DNA of 64,000 bases from Opisthorchis felineus. Taxonomy: Eukaryota; Platyhelminthes; Trematoda; Opisthorchiida; Opisthorchiidae. The DNA lies in the NCBI GenBank assembly GCA_004794785.1, contig SJOL01001256.1, positions 12,923 through 76,922 on the forward strand, written 5' to 3'. Numbering within the stretch: position 1 is the stretch's first letter; every line of letters begins with the position of its first letter. The notes under the pieces were generated by a model. That model ran no database searches. It worked only from the letters and a program-made list of their open reading frames with translations, and was not told the DNA's origin. The position numbers were made by a program, and so were the translations under genes. This document shows, one piece after another, positions 1 through 11,599 of this stretch.

Positions 1-374
1 TTGGAATGAACGCCTCCCGGGGGTGGCTGGGACCAGATGAAGGTTTTTATTGTGGTTGCAGGTAAGGGGACGAGTGGGCGAGTGGGCGTAGTCAAAGTAG
101 GAAGAGAGCAGTTGCGGGCATGCTATCTATCTGGGTATAGCAGTGACCAAACTTGAACAAACCTTGAAATTTTGACGATGGTGTCATGAAAATCAGCTCA
201 AAGTGCATTCGGCGGCCCTTGGAAGACCAGATGCAACTTCCACCGTATTACTCGCATCAAATTCCAGACACGCTGTAGGGCCTACGCAACAGAACTTCTT
301 GAATACACCATCTTCATTGCCCACTCGGGACCCAAAAATAGCGTATCCTTCATTGAGCGTGTCCGACGAGCTTG

Positions 375-700
375 TTACGAAGATGTTTACCGGTCTAAAA
401 TCTGTTGATTATGAAAGGCGTCTCGATATGATTAAACTCCCCTCCAGACTCTTGTCGCCTGTGAAGAAAACGACACTCACTTGAGCCTTGTTTCAACAGA
501 GTTCTGCTGATTGGGTTTTCAACGTTGACCCCACTAATATACGGTGGTTTCACGGTAAAACGTTTTTCAAACTCGGAGTGTACACTTGGACACCTGTTTT
601 CCTCATTTGGAGTAGCTGGCGAGTGGAATATCCATTCTCTGACAGTTTCCCACTCTTCATTTAGTGGACGGTTCAAATCAATTCTGGAAGCCCTTTTATG
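375..700 (+). mobile_element. LINE 3'-end fragment (jockey/CR1-like), degenerate
   Basis: The plus strand translates, with one stop and frame changes, to KMFTGLKSVDYERRL, DPTNIRWFHGKTFFKL and FSSFGVAGEWNIHSL. This is the typical C-terminal end of jockey/CR1-type LINE ORF2 (GLKSVDYETRL; DPANTRRGH; FSFRVVNAWNSLP). The element at 4240-7201 carries the same motif in the opposite direction ([20 protein letters not shown]), so the two belong to one family. Confidence 0.6.
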
Positions 701-3700
701 CGTATTCTGGCTAACAGGCTTACTGGCCAGCAAGCGAAGTTTATGAGCAGTGCTCCAGCTTTTCTTTGCTTGTGCCCTCCGGATGAAGAATCCACTGAAA
801 GACAAGAACAACTTAAGCCTGGACAAAAGCCTTCATTCTGTGTATCCGTCCACGAATACGTAAACGTATCTGACAGTCTGTACAAACACTCGCAAAATTT
901 GCTAGAACAGGCAGCGTACGACTATCACTTTAAACCCCTGCAAACTGTGGTCACTTGTGAAAGGTGACCATTCTGTCCTTGATAGATTATGCAGCCTGAG
1001 TTTGTAACCATCGATAAACTGAAGCAGCAATTTTCAGACCCCTGCCGATCAGAACACCCCGGCGATGGCATCGAGTGCAGAAGCATCCCGGGCTCACGCC
1101 CTCTGATGTGGCTTAGCTTTTGGCGCCAAGTCAACCACCCTTCCGCCCGTGATACAGACAAGCTGCTTCGGTGGAGCAGTTCTTCCCCTTGTGTTTCACA
1201 GAATACGTCAGCTATATGTATATATATATTGAAGTTAGGTCACGGAACCGTATGTACATCCGAATTTAAAGTTTATCTCCAATGTTACGGTTTTCCCTTA
1301 GTTATGCAATCTGTTTTTATTTTGAGCTCCTCCTCTCAGTGATAGAGATTCACGCAGCCGATTCTTATACTACTAGCTGGTAACTTTGTATCTACTGCGT
1401 ATTCTCAATATTGTACAGCTGCCTTATTGCACCGTTCTGTCAGCCCCCTCCGTATCGGCAATCTTCACGCGCGTCACGCCATCTCGTTCAACATATTTGC
1501 AGAAATAATCGTCACCCCATCCCAGTCTGTTTCTATTTACAGCTGAAATATGCCTTCATCAGCATTCTAGTGGATGTGACAATAAGCGAAACTACCTTGC
1601 TATAACCGTTTTATCTTTATGTATGTTGGTATCTATTCCCAATACGGACTATAATGAAACGCTTCCAACACCGAGAAGCTTCTTGAATGTATTTTTATTA
1701 CGTGTTATTTTCACAACTTTCACTCCGAAAAACTGGTGAGTCCGTACAAGCGCGCTGCTGCGCTAAATAATTGTGTTCAAGATAATTGTCATGCGCCAAC
1801 AATAGGTTATCCCAGCCTCCAGTCGCACACCTTAGGCCTGCATAACCTTTATGCCGTCGCCAAGGCGAGGGTCAAGGATTTGTCGTCCATCGTAACCAGG
1901 AGGAGAGTCTCAGTGTCACAATCAGCCGGCATTGGTAACTGTTATCTTGGTCCCCTCGGTCTGACACCCTGGACATTTGCGAGAATGCAACTTAGAGCCG
2001 TAATTGCAACCAATATGAGATCACACATCCCAGAAACTTCCAACGGCATGCTATCAAAACAAACTAAAATGCAGCGTCAGATGCTTGTTTGTGCTTCATA
2101 AGACTTCTTGAACGACTGCGGATGCTTAACAGGAGTTACAAGTGAACTTACCCTCGCATTTCAAATGCTGTAAAACTCTAATCATCCAGGCTGCCAGTTG
2201 CTCAGGGTATCAAATTTAGTATCTAAATTATTTCAGCCGCAACAACGGGCTTGCTACTGTCAGCGGCGCCCAAGGTTCAGTTGCAACGTTTTTGTATATG
2301 GAATGAGTAGTGTATTGAATTTTTATACTTATTGTCGATTCCTCCTGCGAATCAAAGACAATCGGCAGCTATTCTTTATACTTTCTGTGGGCACCCATGA
2401 ACAGCGTGATCTGCTCCTGTTTATTATAACGCAGTTTCGTCTCCATGTTGCTTGTTCACCGAGTGTTTGCTCCCATCGAAGGTTCGCTTGATCTCTACTC
2501 AGCAATAGCGATGTTTGTCGCCTGTGAGTGCTTGTTTGCGATTTTATGTCAACTCTACCCATTTTCGAGTGTCTGCTCATGGAGAAAAGTGGGCCCTCGG
2601 GGATCAACCTCTGACCCTTTGGATGTTGCCAGCCCAACTTTCCGGGCAGTTGTATTTTAGTAACCGGATTGTACTGCATCTCATCTGATAGTGTTTGATA
2701 GGATTGTGATTTGAACGGGCTTGAGCACGCATTTCCTGTACGATTCGTAGTGCGTGCTGCTTGACACCCCCAGCTGTGAACTGCAGCTTCAATTTCCCCT
2801 TAATCCGGAAATTCCTCCAGAAAGCAATAACTACTTTCTACTCCGTTCTTAACATATATTACTTATTTACCTTGTTTTATTGCCCGAATCCTTACGTTGG
2901 TATATCATTTTGTTCTTGGTCAGCATGGCTTCCAGAATACCCTGCTGCAACACTGCCCTTCTTATGCTCCTTCCCACTGTGCTATTGTTGGTTGCACGTC
3001 GCTCTTAATTCTTGGTGTTTATTTACATCTTTGTTCATGGAGCCAGGTGTTAATACGGTACCTCCTACATTTGTCCATCAATTTCTGCTGCCCGGTGCCT
3101 ACTGAATATTAACTTTGTGTGGTCCGATATCTCTAGTCGTCCTGTATGACTCCAAGCTGCCCGGATCGTACAAAGTTAGGCAACAATGTCATCATATGGC
3201 GCAACATACAGTCCGGATGTTTCTGTCATGTCTATAAGCCTTCTTGTAATTTTCCTGACCTTCCTCCACCATATTATTTCTCCGCGACTCCCGTTCTGAC
3301 AAATAGATCTGAGTGGTTGAAGATGGAGATGGCCAAGTCCGGTCTAGCGTATACTCAACTTCACAGTCGCGCTACCGCTATGTAGAGGAAAACCAGAGAC
3401 TTCACTAGACATCTGTCTTGTCCAGTGGGCCGAGATGAGACAGCTGTGATAACTTCGAAAAACCCACGGTCGGCATCTCTGCTATGCCAACTTCAAGGAC
3501 ACTGGTCACTCCATCACCAACCAGAGCTGCAGGGCGGAGGAGGCCATGCACAACGGTCACGTGATCATTGACCAGTTAGGGCAGAGGATAACAGACCAAC
3601 CGATGAAACTGCCAGGCCGAGCAACCGATTGTGATGGAAGGTCAGGTCGGGCTAGAAGCGCGTATATAAACGCACACAACACCGACCCATCACTACGATC

Positions 3701-4239
3701 TACAACGTTCCCTAGCAAAGCACTGATGACATCGTCTTGATCATTGATAAGAATTTTCTAATCAACTTACCGATGACCATGTACACTACCTGAGCTACCG
3801 GCACTTTCGCCAATGGCATGCCGACATCATCAAAAGCTACTTAACCTCTGTGTGGACAAGCACCGGAGGAGAGCATCTTAGTTTGACAGCAGGCAGTTGC
3901 ATTACTAGAGGTTTCCAAGCATCTTCGGCAACTGAGTCGCCAAATGTGCTACGGATCCCGCTAATCAGGCGGTTCTTCTGATCGATGCATGTGAAGGAAA
4001 AGCACGGGGAGAAGTCGACCACTGCACAAGACTGGAAACGGAACCCGGCTATACAGAAGCTTAAGGGAACGTAGATGGTAGATATGGCAACCCTCCCGTT
4101 ATCGCAAGGGAGTAAATTGCGTCTATCAACACCAGTCCACCAATCAAGCCGAATGATGCCCGTTTTCTACGGATTCTTGGATTGATACACGGGATCGAGG
4201 CTTCTGCTCAAGCTTCCAGGGTCTGGTTTGCTCTTGTGG
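700..4239. other. No recognisable gene
   Basis: 3.5 kb with only chance-length open frames on both strands. Some stretches (for example 3,400-4,100) may be decayed retroelement sequence, but I could not assign them. Confidence 0.4.
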
Positions 4240-4930
4240 TTCAGCAGCTTGCGTTCACCTGAAGGGCATAAGCAAAAAGGGGTTCAACGCTACTTGAAAT
4301 TTCTCGGCGTCTGGCAGTAAGCTTGTCGGCACGAGGACACAAATAAAAAGGCGTATAAAAGTGCTTTGAACTGGGTGCTAGATGCAGCGTCAAAAACCGT
4401 CGTAGAAAGACTATTCTACGCAACAACTATCCTTAATGAGGAAACTTCTTCCCGATAAAAGTGTGCGCCCTGAGCTTAAAAATAGTTTACTTTGCCCCCG
4501 CCGTGTACTGGATGCGTCAACACTGAACAAACCGTGTTCAAAAAGAGCATAAGTAAGTATTAGGCTGCCTCGGATGTGACTATTCCCCAGGGGAAATAGT
4601 TCAAGCACCCAAAGACGCGTTTATTATCAACGGATTTGAGGCCAGCAGCTATCTTCGTAACAGCACGCTGGACACGCTCACTGAGGGATGCGTCCTTCTT
4701 GCATCCTGAGCAGAAAACTTGGTTGGCATATTCAGGCAGTCTGACGTGGGCCCCATGGAGTATCTGGAAGCGCATGCCAGCAGTACGGCGGAAGATGCAT
4801 CAAGTCATCCGCATAGGGACGAACGTCTATGGAGCCAATCGTCCCCGATGCAGTGAGAAGGGCAAGTTTTAAGTGAGCCAAATACCTAAATTCCTTTTGG
4901 TATCTATCCTCTTCTGGTCCATTCTCACTA

Positions 4931-5820
4931 CTAGGCGTTCGCTGTGTCTCCTCCGAACGACATACGGACGCACCTTTTGCCATTCCGAGGAAGGTGGCAG
5001 TCCAGGGACCGCAGACCTGCTGCGTCTACATCCATTTGGAGGGAGCTGGCGTTGAAACTCCAGGATTTTAAGTTATCCGCAAAAAGTAGACATTCACTGA
5101 AAAGCACATCTGAGGGATCGCTGACGTAGATCAGTAACAGAAGTGGTCCCACGAAGGAGCCTTAAGGAACTCCCACGAGGACCGGTGGCGAAGGATGGTA
5201 GGCCAAGCCTTATTTCATACGAATGTTCTAGCTGATAAGAACACCTTAATCCAGCGTAGAATTGCTCCTTGAATTCCATAAGATTCGAGCTCGTGTAGCA
5301 ACGGAAAGAATGGGACTCGATCGAATGCTTTCGAGAAGTCGGAAAATATGGCACCCGATATAGGTCCTTCGCCTTTGGCTTAGGTTAAGCTGTCCATAAA
5401 TACGAGCATGTTCGTCAAGCGAGAACGGTTCGGGAGGAATCCGTGTTTCGCTGGAGATATCAAGTTGTTGGTCCTGAGGTGATTTAGGAAGGCTCACTTC
5501 AGAATGCGTTCCATCCCTATGCACATACCAGTGAGGCCAATAGGCATGTAGCTGCCAGGCGACGGGCGGTCACCAGTTTTGTAGGTTGGCGCAGCTATCT
5601 CTCCCTTCCAAGCAGAGCGTAGGTCACCTTCAATAAACGACTGATGAAACACCAGGTAGACATGCTTTGCCAGTGTGAGCGTCGTTTTCTTCAGGATCCT
5701 TGGATGGACCTCGTCTGGCCCCAACGCGTTGGAAGGGTCCGTCTCGTGCAAGGGTTGGTGAACATTCTCCTCCGCAAAGACCAAGTCGGTTAGCTGCCGT
5801 TCGTAGTTACGTCTTGACAA
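4931..5820 (-). pseudogene. Reverse transcriptase remnant of the LINE
   Basis: Three frames on the minus strand together cover RT motifs: DEVHPRILKKTTLTLAKHVY, a GDRPSPGSYMPIGLTG motif (usual form NYRPISLT), FSKAFDRVPF (around 5330) and LLFADNLKSWSFNASSLQ. The second catalytic aspartate of the FADD box is Asn here, and the frame changes at least twice, so the copy cannot make an active enzyme. Confidence 0.75.
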
Positions 5821-5829
5821 GATTGGATG

Positions 5830-6373
5830 TGATGAGTTCGCTGGGGCAGCATACAGGCCCGCATGGTGTTAGCTGTAGAGTTCATGTGCCAATATTATGT
5901 TACTCGTGGGTTCCACATTTCCGTCCCTCAACGAGAAGGTAGTCGGATTAGTTCTTGGGTGGTGTATCATGTACTTAAATAGTACACCTTTGTCCTTATC
6001 AGGTGAGCTCTAATATCGTGGCCTGTTTTACTACTCCGCCACTTCATTGTGCACACTTACTCTTTTCGTGACCTTGGCCAAATGCCCAACAGCCCAAGAC
6101 CGTGAGGCCCCATCGGTAGTTTTAGGTTTTAGTTCCAATTGACGGACCACATTGTGGCACTCCTGCTGCTTCACAAGATCCGTTGTTTTGGCTCCTCATT
6201 TTTCGCAAGTTGAAGTTTTTTTATCATGTACCAGGCGGGATGCTTCTTATTTCGCCCTCTCTTGTTTACCCACCAGTCTTGCTTTTATTCTGACTGTAAC
6301 AGTGTGATAATGCCTGACGGTATGCCAACCGCTAGTTGGGAATAAACATTATTATTATTATTATTATTATTAT
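5830..6373 (+). mobile_element. Nested plus-strand insertion ending in AATAAAC(ATT)n
   Basis: The LINE coding sequence on the minus strand stops near 5820 and its upstream part resumes near 6374. The block between has no LINE-like translation and ends on the plus strand with AATAAAC followed by about nine ATT units (6348-6373), the look of a non-LTR 3' tail. I infer an insertion of about 540 bp into the older LINE. Its own family is unknown and its left boundary is approximate. Confidence 0.45.
6348..6373 (+). repeat. (ATT)n microsatellite
   Basis: About nine ATT units in a row, directly after AATAAAC. Probably the tail of the inserted element at 5830-6373. Confidence 0.9.
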
Positions 6374-7201
6374 GACGCTCCATTGGCGGCTTTCTGATTT
6401 ATAGCGATTCCAAATTTTACGAAGTGCCAGCTCATCTTCTGTGTCTCCTGTGGTAATCTTTTCGAAGAATAGTTGGGACCTAGTTTACACAAAATGCCGA
6501 ACCCTTTTGAGCAGCTTTTGATCCGTTCGACTGCGCGCTTTTTTCTTTGGAACCAACACCGCGTTAGGTTCGTGAATTTTCTAGACAGTGGTTCCGTCTG
6601 TTTCTCCAGTGAAGCTGGTCCTGGTTTCAGTTGGTCAAGGAAGATGCGCATTTCTGAGACGTCTGTGTGCCAGAAGCTTCGAATCCACGTTCGAGTTTCC
6701 GGATCCCTGGTCTAGTAGCAGACAACGTCAAAGGAGAGCACAGAGCGGCCATTAACTACCAGTAAAGCCCTCATTAATACTTGACCAACGAAGTGTCTTT
6801 GTTTGGTGACAACCAAGTCCAGCAGGGATGGTATTTAGTCTGTTCGGTGCTTGGCCAGTGCTATCATATGTTGAGTTAAAGTACTCTCTTGAGCGACTTT
6901 TTTCAGCGCCTATACAAAATGCCTACTAGATCCGATGCCCTGAAGACTTTTGTTGTGCTGAAACCACCCACCAGCAGACATGCTTGAAGTGATAGCTGGA
7001 GGAGAGTTGCTCAAGGGTTTGCCTGAGGAACTGGTCATCATCCGGCGGACTTGAGTGGCAACGATAGATTATACCAAGAAGAAGAGAGTCGGCCCAGTGC
7101 AGCGGGATTTGAACACATAGTACATCACAAAAACGTGCAGGAGTGGTGCCGGAGAGGACAATAGGGATAGGCAGGGCCGCAAGTAAGCGTAGACAACCCA
7201 C

Positions 7202-7547
7202 CTGTCCACCCTACTGAAGCTAGCTTGTTGGTCAGTTCTTTGACAATTGAATTATTTATCTGTGCTGAATACCAAGACGACCATTGGTGACATCCTTAAT
7301 CGTTTCGAGACTTGGTTAGACCGAGCCTCAGAAATTCTCAAGAAATGCCGAGAACCCAGTTTTAATGATCTGACCGACTATGTTCAGGACCGAGCAGACC
7401 TGTTACCGCTTGAGAAGTCCTATTTGCTCAGCGATTCCCCACCGAATACCAGGAGATCTGAACGGCCCTACGTCCTCCTAACAAAACCGTCTCCAAGAAT
7501 CTCCACCCTTGTAACAACTTTTGCGGCTAGAAGGCTATAGTAATTGG
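7202..7547. other. Interval between LINE and gypsy element
   Basis: Holds one plus-strand open frame (7247-7540, 97 codons) with a charged, helix-prone sequence (FETWLDRASEILKKCREPSF). I do not recognise it. It might be a gag remnant or chance; nothing else is seen here. Confidence 0.3.
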
Positions 7548-7720
7548 GTTCAGCACGTATATCGGCATAAACAACGAACTAAAAATTCGGAATTCAGCAC
7601 GGCGTAACGAGTAGCACGTATGCATTCGAATTGATGTATATGTACAGCATTTGTAATATTAAAACAAGAGAATAATGAATAGAGCAATGAATAGGGCATC
7701 AATCACGTCCATCACATCCA
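7548..7720 (-). repeat. Gypsy 3' LTR (probable)
   Basis: The first 87 bp repeat at 11503-11589. The right limit is inferred from a purine-rich tract (minus strand AAGGTGGGGTGGATG, about 7712-7727) that fits a polypurine tract followed by TG. Length about 170 bp. Confidence 0.55.
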
Positions 7721-7790
7721 CCCCACCTTGAATGAGCGTGTGGATGTTTATACTTCAGTGGTGGTCTATTTCCTAATCTTTCGGATCTTC

Positions 7791-8900
7791 TCAGATTGGA
7801 AAATTCAGGTTCTTCACAGGTAGTGTGTTCTTCACAGATAACGTTTGTTCGGATACAGTAAGATCATCTACAAAGGATTCATTAGTATTTGAAACAGCAG
7901 GAGTGCTACTAACAGACTGCACTCTGGTATTGAACTCAACCTGATCCATGTGTCTTCGGTGACAAGAGAGATCATCCAAATCGAGAAGTGTGACCATACG
8001 TTTGCCATTTGAAGGAAGTATTATTCCTGTAGCAGGCCGTAAATCATTGCCCTGGAAAAACATAACATCCGCAGTTTTGGCACAGTCAAGACTTGTGCGC
8101 AACGAGCGAGCTTTAAAAAGAAACGCGGGACTCTTCCCAGTAACTGAATGAACGGCATTCCTGTATTGCATTAGAAGGTTATCAAATCCACGGTCTAATT
8201 CCACAAAAGAGATTTGAAAGAATGAAGTAATGGCAGATTTCAGTGTTCGCACAAAATTCTCAGCAAGCCAACCCGACTGGGGATGTCGTGGAGCAGTAAA
8301 CAGATGTCGACATCCAAGGCCTTGTAACCATTCCTCGAGGGATTTTGCAGTGAAGTGTGTGCCGTTGTCAGTGACCAAAGCAGTTGGTTCACCTTCATGG
8401 CTGAATACTTTCCTCAGTGCTTGTTGTGTGAGTTCAGCACTTGGAGAACTAGTTAGAAAAACTTCAGCCCAAAGTGAATATGCGTCAATGACAATTAAAG
8501 CACAGCATTTACCGAGAAAAAGACCGCAGTAGTCGGCATGAACTCGTTGAAATGTTTCACAAGTAACTGGTCACGGATACCACCGTGAAGATTTGCTGTG
8601 GACCTTGTGTGTACATTTAACACAATATTCAGCAGTATGCTTGATGTCAGCATCTAGTTCCGGTCATTAGCATGACAAGTGTGCAAGAGATTTCATTTTA
8701 TCAACAACCGGATGACCAGAGTGCAAATCTGCAAGGCCAGTCGCTCGTTGAGTCGGTGTAATGATAACTCTATCCTCAAAGTACAACAAACCATCCACAG
8801 TAATGGACAAATTTTCGCGGCGACAGTAAAATGCAGGAAACTGATGTCGCTCTTGTTGTGTCCTGCCACGTCGCAGCGCAGAAAAAATGGGAGCAAATTA
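7791..8900 (-). pseudogene. Gypsy integrase remnant
   Basis: On the minus strand the N-terminal zinc-binding region reads LADLHSGHPVVDKMKSLAHL around 8,700. The catalytic core follows in broken frames, with ALIVIDAYSLWAEVF (about 8,470-8,510) and VTDNGTHFTAKSLEEWLQG (about 8,320-8,380), and then PRHPQSGWLAENFVRTLKSA. The sequence after 8,230 covers the C-terminal part. Stops and frameshifts around 8,570 and 8,660 make it non-functional. Confidence 0.85.
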
Positions 8901-8954
8901 TTTTTTAGTATCAGCAACAAGCGCAACCCACTTGACTGGTAATGGTTGGATCAA

Positions 8955-9478
8955 TTAACGATCTGAATTGTGTGAATCGGAGTCACATAATGGAATTCTG
9001 GATAAAAAATCGGCATGGGGAATCATCCTCGCGCTACGACGAACAATCGTGTAGGTATACGAACTCAGTGCAATAATCCACCGTTGCACCATAGCAGCAA
9101 ATGACTTCGCTAGAGATTTTGTAGGATGATACAAGAACTTCAAAGCCTCGTGATCAGTAGCAATGGTAAAGTATGATCCAAAAACGTACTTATGGGGCCG
9201 TTTGACAGCCCAATATACCGCAGTGATTCTCGTTGAGTCTGAGGATACCCACGTTTGGCTTTTGAGAGTCGACGAGAAATGCAGATCACCGGTCTGCCAC
9301 ACTGTTCAAGGACTGCTCCTATTCCAGTGGGAGAAGCATCAGTAATGATGGTCGAATGATGCTTGGCGGAAAATGGTTTCAAAACAGCTGAAGTTTGAAG
9401 ACGACCAAGCAATGCACGCAACGTCTTTTCATGGTTGGAGGGGCAAGAAAACTGACTGGCAGATATGACATCAAACAA
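8955..9478 (-). pseudogene. Gypsy RNase H remnant
   Basis: Minus-strand frames carry STIITDASPTGIGAVLEQCG (first catalytic Asp of RNase H), FTIATDHEALKFLY and RWIIALSSYTYTIV, characteristic of the gypsy RNase H/tether region after RT. The frame changes at about 9,150-9,300. Confidence 0.82.
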
Positions 9479-9591
9479 ACAACTTGCATGTTTTGCAAAA
9501 TTAGAAAGAAAACGAGAATAATACTGAAGTGCTCCTAGAACAGAACGCAGTTCTTGTAGATTAGTTGGTGATGACGCATTTACTAAATGAG

Positions 9592-10459
9592 TTATACGGT
9601 TTGTATCGGTTTAAAGCCACTGCTATCCACAATGTAGCCAAGGCATGAAAGTGATGGAACACCAAAAGTGCACTTACCAGGATGAATGGCTACATTGAAC
9701 TCAGAAAACCGCTTTAGTGAAGACACCAGACTCATATCATGGGTAGCTTTTTCAGCAGCGTGCACTATGACATCATCTTGGTACGTCTCAACACCCTCCA
9801 AATATTTTGTAATAGTATTCATAACTTGTTGAAATACAGCTGGTGAAACATTCAGACCAAAGGGGAGGACATTGTGTCGGAATAACTCAAAAGGTGTGTT
9901 GATCACAGTAAGATTACTAGAGGTTTCGTCCAGTGGTATTTGAAGATGGGCGTCTTTTAGGTCAACCTTTGAAAACCTACTTGAACCTGATAAACGATAC
10001 AATACGTCTTCGGACTCTTCTGTAGTGCATGTACGTATTTAGCGTTAGCCGGTAGTCTCCACAACTTCTCATAGTAATACCATCAACCTTTAGTGGGGCA
10101 ACTATCGGAGTTTCCCAGTTTGGTGATTCGACAGGAGGCAGTAGTCCTTTCTCACACATTGAATTTAATGCTTGACGAACAGGTTCCCGTAAGCCAACTG
10201 GGATAATTCGTCTCTTAAGACATATTGGATCTCCCGTAGCTTCGAGTTTCACCTTGGGTATTTGCATTCCACCCGTAGCCTTAGAAAATTTGAGAATCAT
10301 TTGTTCGAGTTCCTTCTCATTTACAGAAGTCAGTGAGGTGATAATAGTTCGCAATGAGCGCAAAACTTTGAGTCCGATAATCGATGGTCCCGAGGTTGAA
10401 ACTAAAAAATTACAATCGATAGGGGTACCTTGGGGGGTAATCTGACAGGAATCGTACAA
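9592..10459 (-). pseudogene. Gypsy reverse transcriptase remnant
   Basis: Two overlapping minus-strand frames. The first has the motif leading into RT (GLLPPVESPNWETPIVAPLK). The second has SGSSRFSKVDLKDAHLQIPL (Asp of motif A), LPFGLNVSPAVFQQVM, and the YQDD catalytic box in GVETYQDDVIVHA. Motifs are intact but split between frames, so no full protein can be made from this copy. Confidence 0.88.
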
Positions 10460-10737
10460 CTACTCACTAGAGGTATAGAATGTCCAGTGATACCGCGGAT
10501 ATTAACATCTGTAGGTTCTATCACAACACTGGGATAAAATGCAGTTAGAGATGACTGTGGAATAATGGACTCAACACTACCAGTGTCAACAATGAAATCA
10601 TGTTTTTGACCAGAAGCGGATATCAAAGTTTTAAAAACGTGTGACGAATTTTGGGGCAAAATAGATGAGGAAAGGGTAGAGATGTCTTTAGATAATGCTT
10701 TCACGTCAGCGTTTGGATCAGAAGTTAAGTGACACAA
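10402..10737 (-). pseudogene. Gypsy aspartic protease remnant
   Basis: The minus-strand frame contains KHDFIVDTGSVESIIP, with the retropepsin DTG active-site triad. It overlaps the end of the gag frame by 13 bases in a different frame, which could reflect a programmed frameshift or decay. Confidence 0.75.
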
Positions 10738-11488
10738 TTTTTTGACTTACAGACAAGTTGAATGTGTCCCGTTTTCCAGCAGATAAAACACTTGGCTTTC
10801 CTGTGAGGGCATGAATATCTGGAATGGTTTCGTCCACAAGATTCACGTTTCCCGAATTTTTGAACCGCTGGATTGGAGTTACGACCTACGAAGCGACGTA
10901 TTGATGAATTTGTTCGAGGTTTGAATTTGTTGTTCATCTGTATCCTTGAATAATTTAACACCACTGCTTCATCAGTCTTCGTTATCCGCTTCACATCTTC
11001 ATACTGCTCACATATTTCCCGAATAGATTGAAATTGTTGATCTGGATAGAGCAGCAGCTTCTGTTGTAATTCGGGCAGTTGAATACCAGCAATGAGTCTA
11101 GCACGCAGTTGTTCTTCTAGTTGGGCACCGTAGTCACATTTGGCTGCCTGTGTCTGCAACTGTAATACAAAATCACGAACCGATTGAGGATGGGAGCGGA
11201 TCAACATATTGAACCTAGCTCTTTCGGCTGCTACGAAGTTAGTCGGTTTGAAGTGTTGCAGAACTTTTCTCTTCAATGCATCATAAGAAAAAATCGATCG
11301 GTGATTCAGGATATACTAAGTTTTTGATCAATGTATACGCCCCCTTGCCAACAAAATGTAGAAAATAAGCCGTGAGCTTCTTCATTCATATCGAAATTTG
11401 TAAGACACCATATGTCAAAACGTTCCAAATAATACTCTGGGTCTCGCGCAGTTGAATTAACATTTAATGGTTTCAATTGCGACGCCAA
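10725..11488 (-). pseudogene. Gypsy gag remnant with CCHC zinc knuckle
   Basis: Two minus-strand frames (11306-11488 and 10725-11276) together form a gag-like protein broken by a frameshift around 11,290. The N-terminal part begins MASQLKPLNVNSTARDPEYY. The C-terminal part ends with CFICWKTGHIQLVC, a C-X2-C-X4-H-X4-C knuckle, preceded by CGRNHSRYSCPHRKAK, usual in gypsy/mag-type gag proteins. Structural nucleocapsid role; this copy is broken. Confidence 0.8.
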
Positions 11489-11502
11489 AATGTAAAAACT
11501 GA

Positions 11503-11589
11503 GTTCAGCACGTATATCGGTATAACCAAACGAGCTACAAATTCAGAATTCAGCACGGCGTAACGAGTAGCACGTATGTATTTGAATTG
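11503..11589 (-). repeat. Gypsy 5' LTR, truncated
   Basis: Matches 7548-7633 with about eight differences and then the similarity ends abruptly. Lies directly upstream of gag in element orientation. Confidence 0.75.
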
Positions 11590-11599
11590 GGCATGCCAC

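Larger units (their letters stand above)
4240..7201 (-). mobile_element. Jockey/CR1-like LINE, degenerate and interrupted
   Basis: Read on the minus strand, 6926-7201 encodes an endonuclease-like stretch (LHWADSLLLGIIYRCHSSPP), 6370-6651 the charged region between endonuclease and RT, 5494-5820 the start of RT (DPSNALGPDEVHPRILKKTT, then AWKGEIAAPTYKTGDRPSPG), 4931-5490 the RT core (GPLLLLIYVSDPSD, LLFADNLKSW), and 4240-4775 the C-terminal part ([20 protein letters not shown]). Several frameshifts and stops break it. The catalytic FADD box reads FADN. A separate plus-strand sequence with an (ATT)n tail lies between RT and the upstream part. Confidence 0.8.
7548..11589 (-). mobile_element. Ty3/gypsy LTR retrotransposon, degenerate, minus strand
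   Basis: About 4 kb bounded by direct repeats of about 87 bp (7548-7633 and 11503-11589, roughly 90% identical by eye), the ends of its LTRs. On the minus strand the order is gag, protease, reverse transcriptase, RNase H, integrase, which is the Ty3/gypsy order. Domains fall in different frames with several frameshifts, so it is inactive. The 5' LTR is cut: similarity between the repeats stops at about 11589, while the left LTR appears to run on to about 7,720 beside a purine-rich tract. A BEL/Pao fragment begins just beyond the truncated side. Confidence 0.9.
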
